The notes beneath the pieces were generated by a model. The model was not told where the DNA came from. It ran no database searches and saw only the letters and a list, made by a program, of their open reading frames with translations. Below, one piece after another: positions 1-5,566 of a stretch of 18,405 bases of DNA (within the stretch, counting starts at the first letter, position 1; each line of letters opens with the position of its first letter). The stretch is taken from assembly GCA_946482335.1 (NCBI GenBank), contig CAMLRG010000103.1:1-18405 (forward strand). The letters are read 5' to 3'. The stretch is from an uncultured Duganella sp. (GTDB taxonomy: Bacteria > Pseudomonadota > Gammaproteobacteria > Burkholderiales > Burkholderiaceae). The translations under genes and the position numbers were made by a program.

Positions 1-1129
1 CGCCCTGGCCGGCCTGGCGCTGGGGCTGCTGACCCTGACCCGCGGCTGGGTGGTTCCGGCCGCCCTGGTGGCCGCCCTGTTTGCCTGCACCCGCTTCCTG
101 GCCATGCCGACCGGCCGTTCCCTGCGCGACCTGGCCTTTGCCGTGGGCGTGGCCGCCGGCGTGAGCGCGCTGTGGGCGGTGCCGGCCCTGCTGGCCCGCC
201 CCTACGGCCAGGCGCCGCTGGCGGCCTGGATGGCATGGAACGAAGCCCAGCTCACCGTCGGCGGCTTCGAAGGCTTGCGCACCTTCTTCCGCGTCGGCGT
301 CTGGTTCTTCTGGCCGGCCTGGCCGTTTGCCGCCTGGGCCGTGTGGGCGTGGCGCCGCCAGAGCAACCTGCTGCACATCGTGGTGCCGACCACCTTCGTC
401 ACGGTGGCCACCCTGCTGGTGTTGCTGAACCCGGCGCCGGAACAGGGGCATTTGCTGATGCTGCTGCCGCCGCTGGCCATCATGGCCGCCTTCGGCTTGC
501 TGACCATGAAGCGCGGCGCCATCAACGCCATCGACTGGTTCAGCGTGATGGTGCTGACCCTGTGCGCCGCCGTGCTGTGGATCTTCTATTACGCCCAGCT
601 CACCGGTTGGCCGGCCAAGCCGGCGCACAATGTGCTCAAGCTCTTGCCCGGCTTTACCCCGCACATCAGCTGGCTGTCCCTGCTGGTGGGCGTGTGCGCC
701 ACCGCCGGCTGGTTCGTGCTGGTGCATTGGCGCATTTCGCGCCGCCCGGCCGTGCTGTGGCGCGCCGTGGTGCTGTCGTCCGGCGGCTTGATCCTGATCT
801 GGATCCTGTTGATGACCTTGTTCTTGCCGCACGTCAATTACAGCAAGAGCTACGCCACCGTGGCCCGGCAAGCGGCGGCGGCCCTGCCGCCCGGCACCGA
901 TTGCGTGCAAAGCAATGTCACGCCCGCCCAGCGGGCCTCGTTCGCCTTCTTCGGCGGCCTGCCGTTCAACGGCGTCGACGACCGCGCTTGCCAGGTGATG
1001 TTGTTGCAAGACAACATCAAGGCCAGGGCCCAGCAGCAGCAACCCGGCCCCCAGTGGCACTTGCTGTGGGAAGGCGGGCGCGCCTCCGACCGCAGCGAGC
1101 GCTTCCGCCTGTTCCGGCGCATGCCCTGA
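1..1129 (+). CDS. Polytopic GT-C glycosyltransferase, ArnT/PMT-like, 5'-truncated
   Basis: The reading frame is open from base 2 and ends in TGA at 1127-1129, giving 375 visible residues; the true start lies left of the window. What is visible is a series of hydrophobic helices (TRGWVVPAALVAALFA, the FFWPAWPFAAWAVWAW segment, HLLMLLPPLAIMAAFGLL, the DWFSVMVLTLCAAVLWIF stretch, a later LILIWILLMTLFLP helix), followed by a C-terminal soluble tail of about 100 residues with two cysteines. This layout fits the C-terminal half of GT-C enzymes such as ArnT and protein mannosyltransferases, which move a sugar from a polyprenyl-phosphate donor to lipid A, glycan or protein on the periplasmic side. 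The catalytic first periplasmic loop, where the acidic motif lies, is outside the window, so substrate and activity cannot be judged. The fold class is fairly sure; the ArnT-like label is an inference from overall resemblance. Confidence 0.7.
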   Translation, partial: ALAGLALGLLTLTRGWVVPAALVAALFACTRFLAMPTGRSLRDLAFAVGVAAGVSALWAVPALLARPYGQAPLAAWMAWNEAQLTVGGFEGLRTFFRVGVWFFWPAWPFAAWAVWAWRRQSNLLHIVVPTTFVTVATLLVLLNPAPEQGHLLMLLPPLAIMAAFGLLTMKRGAINAIDWFSVMVLTLCAAVLWIFYYAQLTGWPAKPAHNVLKLLPGFTPHISWLSLLVGVCATAGWFVLVHWRISRRPAVLWRAVVLSSGGLILIWILLMTLFLPHVNYSKSYATVARQAAAALPPGTDCVQSNVTPAQRASFAFFGGLPFNGVDDRACQVMLLQDNIKARAQQQQPGPQWHLLWEGGRASDRSERFRLFRRMP

Positions 1130-1150
1130 CTGTCCGCCGCCCGCGCACCC

Positions 1151-1175
1151 TGCTATCCTGTGAGCGAGGATAGCA
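1151..1175 (+). other. Perfect 9-bp hairpin between genes (terminator-like or 5'-UTR structure)
   Basis: TGCTATCCT (1151-1159) is the exact reverse complement of AGGATAGCA (1167-1175), with a 7-nt loop GTGAGCG. It lies 21 bases after the stop of the glycosyltransferase and ends 2 bases before the GAGG ribosome-binding site of the next gene. No T run follows, so it is not a classic intrinsic terminator. The left arm also reads as an extended -10 (TGC-TATCCT). Which role it plays, if any, cannot be decided from sequence. Confidence 0.55.
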
Positions 1176-1187
1176 ACGAGGTAGCCA

Positions 1188-1925
1188 ATGGCAACGGGGG
1201 TTTCGCTTTTAGCAATGCTGCTGGCCGGCGCGGCGACGGCCGCGCCCGTCCCGCGCTTGGTCATCACCACCGAGCATTCGCCGCCCGCCAGCATGAAGGT
1301 GGGCCAGCGGGTGGTCGGCCGCGAAAGCGAGAAAATCCACGAAATGCTGGCCCGTGCCGGCGTCGCCTACAGCATCGACGTGCTGCCCTGGAAGCGTGCC
1401 TACACCATGGCGCAGCGCAATCCCTACACCTGCGTCTATTCCACATCGCGCACGCAGGAGCGCGAAACCCTGTTCAAATGGATCGGTCCCACCGATGAAG
1501 CGGAATGGGTGTTGATGGGGCGCGCCGGCCGCCACTACCAGGTGCATGCCCTGGACGATGCGCGCAAGCTGCGCATCGGGACCTACCATGGCGATGTGCG
1601 CGACGAATTCCTGCGCGCGCGCGGTTTCGATGTCGACGGTGCGCCGGACAATGCCGCCAATGCGAAAAAACTCCTGCTCGGCCGCATCGACCTGTGGGCC
1701 GTGGGGGTACGCAACCAGGACCTGGGGGCCCTGGCCCAGTTCGCGCCGCCGGGCACCCTGGTGCCGGTGCTGACCTTCCATCGCACCAAGGTCTACCTGG
1801 CGTGCCACCGCTCCGTGCCCGACGCCCTGGTCGAGCGCCTGAACGCCATCCTCGACAGCATGCGCAAAGATGGCACTTTTACAAGGTTGGAAAAGAAATA
1901 CGGGCAATGGCAAAGCACCAAATGA
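1188..1925 (+). CDS. Periplasmic substrate-binding protein, SBP_bac_3 type (PF00497)
   Basis: This 245-residue protein looks like an exported solute-binding protein of family 3, the type that delivers polar amino acids to ABC permeases or acts alone as a sensor-like binding protein. The ATG at 1188 is the first possible start, since an in-frame TAG sits at 1182-1184, and GAGG at 1178-1181 is 6 bases upstream. Residues 1-19 form a short signal peptide (hydrophobic core, AATAA before P20), although its n-region has no positive charge. The middle carries TCVYSTSRTQERE (81-93) and the FKWIGP turn; IGTYHGDVRDEFL (130-142) and LLLGRIDLWAVG (162-173) match the second-lobe pattern of the family; the end LNAILDSMRKDGTFTRLEKKYG (218-239) is the typical closing helix. 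No permease or ATPase gene is nearby, so it may be an orphan. The ligand is unknown. Confidence 0.8.
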   Translation: MATGVSLLAMLLAGAATAAPVPRLVITTEHSPPASMKVGQRVVGRESEKIHEMLARAGVAYSIDVLPWKRAYTMAQRNPYTCVYSTSRTQERETLFKWIGPTDEAEWVLMGRAGRHYQVHALDDARKLRIGTYHGDVRDEFLRARGFDVDGAPDNAANAKKLLLGRIDLWAVGVRNQDLGALAQFAPPGTLVPVLTFHRTKVYLACHRSVPDALVERLNAILDSMRKDGTFTRLEKKYGQWQSTK

Positions 1926-1940
1926 ATTGCCATTATTACT

Positions 1941-1962
1941 GTTGCGCAACTAAAGTTTTTTT
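1941..1962 (+). terminator. Weak intrinsic terminator candidate after the binding-protein gene
   Basis: A perfect palindrome GTTGCGCAAC (1941-1950) is followed five bases later by seven consecutive T (1956-1962), 16 bases after the stop codon. The stem is short (three pairs with a GCGC loop, or five without one), so termination would be weak. The T run is the main support. Confidence 0.35.
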
Positions 1963-1973
1963 GCCGCACAGCT

Positions 1974-2011
1974 GAGACAGCAATGGATTTTCTCAGGTAT
2001 AGTCCCCATAT
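1974..2011 (+). promoter_or_regulatory. Promoter region of the FtsH-like gene: sigma70-like plus sigma32-like -10
   Basis: A sigma70-type promoter can be read as GAGACA (1974-1979, 4/6 to TTGACA), an 18-bp spacer and TATAGT (1998-2003, 5/6 to TATAAT). Directly behind it CCCCATAT (2004-2011) matches the heat-shock sigma32 -10 consensus CCCCATnT; a matching sigma32 -35 at 13-17 bp upstream is poor (about 3/6). A 6-bp inverted repeat CTGAGA (1972-1977) / TCTCAG (1991-1996) brackets the spacer. The leader to the start codon would be about 95 nt. Confidence 0.5.
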
Positions 2012-2107
2012 GCAGAAAGTTGCCGTGAGGCATTTTCGACAACATGGGGCCAGCCGAGGCGACCGCCGCCGGCCATAGGCCCACCAGAAACCTCGTGTTC
2101 CAGGCCT

Positions 2108-4021
2108 ATGTTCAATATCTACAAGCTCCAACTCGCCCTCAAGAATCCCATGGTGCGCATCAGCCTGCTGATGCTGGCCGCCGCCGCCCTCGCCTTTGCG
2201 CTGTTGCGCGGCGACGTGGCCCAGGATGCCGCGCCGGTGGTGCGCTCGCAGAATATCGGTGAAATCACCGCCCTGGTGGCCCAGCGCGACCGGCTCGACT
2301 ACCTGCTGATCGCGCGCCCGCTGGCCGATTCGCCGCGCTACATCTACAAATTCAAGCACGACGCCACGCTGCACGTGGTGGTGGTGCCCAGCACCTCGCA
2401 CCAGAGCCTGGAGCGTGAAGTGCTGCTGCGCCATAACCTCCCCTACGCCATCGCCAAGGACGACTACCTGGCCGCCCACAAGGGCGTGCTGCTGGACGAT
2501 GGCGGCCAGTGGGCCAGCGTGCAAGCGTTCCTGAAGCGCCACGCCTTCGATATTTTCGTGGTCGGCCTGGTGCTGTTCGTGCTCAAGTGGGGCATCCCGG
2601 GCATGGGCCCGAGCGCGGCGGTGATCACGCCGGACCAGTTGAAGGGGTCGCTGGACGACTTGATCGGCATGGAAGACATCAAGCAGGAAGTGCTGCACCT
2701 GGAAGACATGATCCGCAACCGCGAAGTCTACAAGCAGCACAATATCGACAAGCCGTTCAACGTGATGCTGACCGGCCCGGCCGGCACCGGCAAGACCAAG
2801 CTGGCCGGCTACCTGGCCAAGCGCCTCGGCTACCCGCTGATCCAGGCGTCCGGTTCGGCGCTCGAGTCGGGTTATGTGGGCGGCGGCTCCAAGGCCCTGA
2901 ATGCGCTGTACAAGAAGGCTTGCGCACGCGGCAACTGCATCATTTTCCTGGACGAGGCGCAAGCCTTGTTCATGCCGCGCGGCCGCGGCGAAAAGAAGTG
3001 GGAAGACGATACCGCCAACACCTTGCTCGGCTTGCTCGATGGCGTGAAAAGCGAACAGGGCGCCGGCGTGATCTGGATCGTCGCCTCCAACTTCGACGAT
3101 GCCTCGACGCCGATGGATGAAGCCATGCTGCGCCGCTTCAGCGTGAAGATCAACTTCCGCCTGCCCAACAAGGCCGAACGCCGCGCCCTGCTCGATTCCT
3201 TCCTCAAGCGCAAGCAGGCCGGCCTGGTGGATTGGCAGGACATGGACCTGGACCAGGTGGCCGAGATCACCGCCAACCTCAGCCCCGCGCTGCTGGAAAC
3301 CGTGGTCGACCGTGCCTCGATGATTTCGATCCAGGAAAAATGCGTGATCAATACCGACTTGATGTTCCGCGCCTTCGAGCGCGCCACCATCGGCTTGACC
3401 GACCGCGCCACCACGGCGGAAAAGACGCGCCAGCGCGAACGCATCGCCTTGCACGAGCTGGGCCACTTCTTCATGCAGATCGACCCTTACCTGCGCGCCG
3501 GCCTGCCGCTGGCGCAAGTGAAGGAAAAGTCGCACTTGCTGAAGATTTCCACCGAAGCGGTGTCGAAGATGAATGCGCTGGGCTATGTGCTGAGCGCGGG
3601 CGACGACATGTCGCTGCGCACGCTGGAGGAAATGGAACGCGACGTGATGCAGCTGTACGGCGGCGTGGCGGCGGAAGAATTGTTCTATGGCGCGCGCGGC
3701 ATTTCGGTAGGCAGCCAGAACGATATCGAGAAGGCCACCAAGATGCTCAACATGATGGTCAACCGGCTGTCGATGTATTCGCGCTCCAAGCTCGATTACA
3801 GCCAGTTGCGCGGCGAGGTGGGCGACGAGCACACCCTGGTGCAGGTGGAAGCCAAGGCCGACGAACTATACAGCACCACCCTGGCGGCGATGCGCGATTA
3901 CCGCGGCGTGATGGAATCGATCAAGGATGAATTGATGGAGCGCTACGTGCTGTCGAAGGACGCCATCTTCGCCCTGCTGGAGGAACGCCTCGACACGGCG
4001 CCCCTGCAGCAGGCCGCGTGA
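2108..4021 (+). CDS. FtsH-like membrane AAA+ zinc metalloprotease, divergent paralogue
   Basis: This 637-residue protein has the whole FtsH plan: TM1 at about 17-33, a periplasmic domain of about 110 residues, TM2 at about 146-163, then a cytosolic AAA+ ATPase and a metalloprotease domain. Walker A is GPAGTGKT (223-230), Walker B IIFLDEA (278-284), the pore loop YVG (256-258), and the second region of homology spans 320-350. HELGH (449-453) is the HExxH zinc site, and D539 in the SQNDIEKAT segment matches the third FtsH ligand. It should unfold and degrade membrane or cytosolic proteins as a hexamer. Differences from housekeeping FtsH: a longer periplasmic domain, LRRFS where FtsH has the RPGRFD arginine-finger motif, and no rlmE or folP neighbours. 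The ATG at 2108 has no good Shine-Dalgarno; the frame is open back to 2003 without another ATG, and M15 (2150) is an alternative. It is probably an accessory protease, not the essential FtsH. Confidence 0.85.
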   Translation: MFNIYKLQLALKNPMVRISLLMLAAAALAFALLRGDVAQDAAPVVRSQNIGEITALVAQRDRLDYLLIARPLADSPRYIYKFKHDATLHVVVVPSTSHQSLEREVLLRHNLPYAIAKDDYLAAHKGVLLDDGGQWASVQAFLKRHAFDIFVVGLVLFVLKWGIPGMGPSAAVITPDQLKGSLDDLIGMEDIKQEVLHLEDMIRNREVYKQHNIDKPFNVMLTGPAGTGKTKLAGYLAKRLGYPLIQASGSALESGYVGGGSKALNALYKKACARGNCIIFLDEAQALFMPRGRGEKKWEDDTANTLLGLLDGVKSEQGAGVIWIVASNFDDASTPMDEAMLRRFSVKINFRLPNKAERRALLDSFLKRKQAGLVDWQDMDLDQVAEITANLSPALLETVVDRASMISIQEKCVINTDLMFRAFERATIGLTDRATTAEKTRQRERIALHELGHFFMQIDPYLRAGLPLAQVKEKSHLLKISTEAVSKMNALGYVLSAGDDMSLRTLEEMERDVMQLYGGVAAEELFYGARGISVGSQNDIEKATKMLNMMVNRLSMYSRSKLDYSQLRGEVGDEHTLVQVEAKADELYSTTLAAMRDYRGVMESIKDELMERYVLSKDAIFALLEERLDTAPLQQAA

Positions 4022-4034
4022 TCAGTGCCGCGTC

Positions 4035-4059
4035 GTGGCGCACCGCTTTGGTGCGCCAC
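4035..4059. terminator. Perfect 10-bp hairpin between convergent genes
   Basis: GTGGCGCACC (4035-4044) and GGTGCGCCAC (4050-4059) form a perfect stem around the loop GCTTT, 13 bases past the stop of the FtsH-like gene and 18 bases before the stop of the convergent - strand gene. Position and symmetry suggest a bidirectional terminator. There is no T run on either side, so it may only stabilise both 3' ends or work together with Rho. Confidence 0.55.
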
Positions 4060-4077
4060 CACCGCGGCATTGTCGCT

Positions 4078-4473
4078 TCAGCGCGATGCCACCACGCGGA
4101 CATTGGTTGCCGTCATGGCGACCGACATGGGCAAGCGCTCGAAATTATCGATCACCACCTGCTCGCCCTGGTCGCGGAACTCCACGCGGGTGCCCGCTGC
4201 GGTCAGGAAGACATTGGGGGCAATCGGATACAGTTGCACCCGTTCCTCGTTTTTCAGGCGGGCCCAGTAATGGCGGCCGGACTGCGTGAAACGGATGTAC
4301 TTGTCATTGCTTAACGCATAGTGGTGGGCGAAGTCATCGAAATCGCCCTTGTACATCCGGTAGGTGGCTTCAGGAGCCTTGATCTGGACAGTAGGATCGT
4401 CGGGGCCGGCAGCCACAGCGCTACCGCCCAACATCAGTGCAGCCACGGCACTCAGCATCATCAGCTTTTTCAT
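4078..4473 (-). CDS. Small exported protein of unknown function
   Basis: I do not recognise this family. The start chosen gives 131 residues; a second ATG directly upstream (4474-4476) would add one Met. GGAG in the leader sits 6 bases before the chosen ATG and only 3 before the other. The N-terminus is a clear signal peptide (MKKLMMLSAVAALML core, then GSAVAA before the mature start GPDDPTV). The mature part is about 109 residues, has no cysteine or further membrane segment, and looks beta-rich, with aromatic/charged alternation such as IRFTQSGRHYWARL and VQLYPIAPNVFL. A secreted or periplasmic protein is the safe reading. It is convergent with the FtsH-like gene and stands alone. The frame stays open far upstream, but that extension is arginine/proline-rich, without a start supported by an RBS, and would bury the signal peptide, so I excluded it. 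Confidence 0.75.
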   Translation of the reverse strand: MKKLMMLSAVAALMLGGSAVAAGPDDPTVQIKAPEATYRMYKGDFDDFAHHYALSNDKYIRFTQSGRHYWARLKNEERVQLYPIAPNVFLTAAGTRVEFRDQGEQVVIDNFERLPMSVAMTATNVRVVASR

Positions 4474-4476
4474 CAT

Positions 4477-5002
4477 CTTCTCCGATTTGGTTTGCCTGGT
4501 GCCCCGCAAGTCGAAAGTGTGCGGGGACGATTCAAAGGTAGCAAAGCGTTGTTCGGATGTGCAGCACCGGGCGACAAACCGCAAGTTCCGGGGAATAGAA
4601 CGCATGGCGCGCGGACGAACTGCAACCTGGGTTTGGGGGACTCGCCGTCGGGTGCGGCAATCATGTCCGGGGCGCCTGGCCCGTGTCGGGGGCGCTCGGG
4701 ACCGGGGCGGATGGGGTGCATCCGCGCCGGCGGTCCAAACCTGGTACCCGGCGCCGTCGCCGCGTAGGCGGGGCGCTGTGGGAGCAAACCAGGGCTGCGG
4801 GCTGTGCAGTGCCGGCTTGCGGCGGCCTGGCATCGGCCGCAGTATCTCTTCTAGCCAATCCATCCTACGCCCCTCGGTTTCAGCTGGAAAGCTGCCTGGG
4901 CCCTGATATTTTTCAATGCCCGGCCGCCTTCCCATAGCTTTAATATTGCTACAGGGTTGCCGCTGCCGGGCAAATCGGTAATAATGCACGTCGCGTTAAG
5001 TG
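4477..5002. other. Gene-poor intergenic stretch with hairpins
   Basis: I find no credible gene in these 526 bases. Open frames here translate to Arg/Pro/Ala-rich shadow peptides. Contents that can be pointed to: a 7-bp GC stem CCCCGCA (4502-4508) / TGCGGGG (4520-4526), which would lie in the leader of the small exported-protein gene; a 7-bp stem GCGGATG (4707-4713) / CATCCGC (4719-4725) with a GGGTG loop; a short REP-like GC hairpin near 4758-4770; and the tRNA promoter at the right end. No convincing promoter for the exported-protein gene was found. Confidence 0.5.
4957..4985 (+). promoter_or_regulatory. Promoter of tRNA-Leu
   Basis: TTGCCG (4957-4962, 4/6 to TTGACA) and AATAAT (4980-4985, 5/6 to TATAAT) are separated by exactly 17 bp. 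The expected transcription start is near 4992, about 11 bases before the mature tRNA 5' end at 5003, and the region just after the -10 is GC-containing (GCACGTCGCG), as is common for stable-RNA promoters. Confidence 0.6.
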
Positions 5003-5087
5003 GCCCGAGTGGTGAAATTGGTAGACGCAGCGGACTCAAAATCCGCCGCCGCAAGGCGTGCCGGTTCGATTCCGGCCTCGGGCACCA
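5003..5087 (+). tRNA. tRNA-Leu (anticodon CAA)
   Basis: An 85-nt class II tRNA. The acceptor stem GCCCGAG (5003-5009) pairs with CTCGGGC (5077-5083), followed by discriminator A and an encoded CCA (5085-5087). The anticodon arm is GCGGA-CTCAAAA-TCCGC, giving anticodon CAA for UUG codons. A long variable arm CGCC-GCAA-GGCG and the T arm GCCGG-TTCGATT-CCGGC confirm leucine class II geometry. The D-loop carries the AATTGG element. Confidence 0.95.
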
Positions 5088-5113
5088 CGCAAATTCCCGC
5101 CTTCCAGACATAG

Positions 5114-5133
5114 GCTGCGGCACCGGCCGCGGC
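5114..5133 (+). terminator. Possible hairpin terminator after tRNA-Leu
   Basis: GCTGCGGC (5114-5121), loop ACCG, GCCGCGGC (5126-5133) forms an 8-bp stem with one U-G wobble on the + strand, 27 bases after the tRNA. On the - strand the same position is an A-C mismatch, so it suits + strand transcripts better. No clean T run follows. Confidence 0.35.
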
Positions 5134-5161
5134 GTTCCCGGTCTTGCCCCTGCGGGCCTGC

Positions 5162-5566
5162 TTACAAGGCCGATGTATCGGTGAACAGCAGCACCTTGCG
5201 CGCGCCGAAATTGAACAGGACGATCAGGGCCCCGGCGGCCAGCTTGGCGGCCAGCACCGGCACGCCGGCCCGGTCGACCAGCAGGCCGATCACCAGCAAG
5301 TTCAAGCCCAGGCCCAATACCCCGACCAAGGCATACAGCGCAAACTCGTGCTGCCAGTGCGACATGCGGCGGAAGTCGAACACCCAGCGGATCGCCAGCA
5401 GGTAATGGCACGCGATGCCCAGCGCGTATGCCATCGCCGCCGCCAGCAGGTAGTGCAGGCGCGCATACTCGAGCAGCAGGTAAAGCGCGGCCAGGTCGAT
5501 GCCGAACGCCAGGGCGCCGGCCGCGCCGTAGCGCAGGAACTGGCGCGCCAGGCGGTGCCGGTTCAC
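5162..5566 (-). CDS. GtrA-family membrane protein (second copy)
   Basis: This 134-residue protein has four predicted helices and the GtrA/PF04138 look: RYGAAGALAFGIDLAALYLL at the start, RWVFDFRR (60-67) in the central loop and FNFGARKVLLF at the end. GtrA proteins are thought to flip polyprenyl-phosphate-linked sugars across the inner membrane or to support the glycosyltransferases that make them. The start is GTG at 5566-5564, overlapping the TGA of the upstream polytopic protein by 4 bases (GTGA), which implies translational coupling; a GGGAAG stretch lies upstream. It is last in its operon. By a hand alignment without gaps from the RY pair, about 64 of 117 residues are identical to the GtrA protein at 7467-7898, so the two are clear paralogues. 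Confidence 0.85.
   Translation of the reverse strand: MNRHRLARQFLRYGAAGALAFGIDLAALYLLLEYARLHYLLAAAMAYALGIACHYLLAIRWVFDFRRMSHWQHEFALYALVGVLGLGLNLLVIGLLVDRAGVPVLAAKLAAGALIVLFNFGARKVLLFTDTSAL

Noticed and set aside
1793..3832. 679-codon open frame on the - strand opposite the FtsH-like gene
   Set aside because: It is His/Gln/Ala-rich with no domain pattern, and the + strand frame carries a complete set of FtsH motifs. It is a GC-driven antisense shadow.
4474..4989. Upstream extension of the small exported protein (to a 303-residue frame)
   Set aside because: The extension is Arg/Pro-rich, has no supported start, and would place a clear signal peptide in the middle of the protein.
5003..5087. 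tRNA-Leu as an integration site for a genomic island containing the GtrA genes
   Set aside because: No integrase, no repeat of the tRNA 3' end was noticed in the window, and base composition does not change across it.
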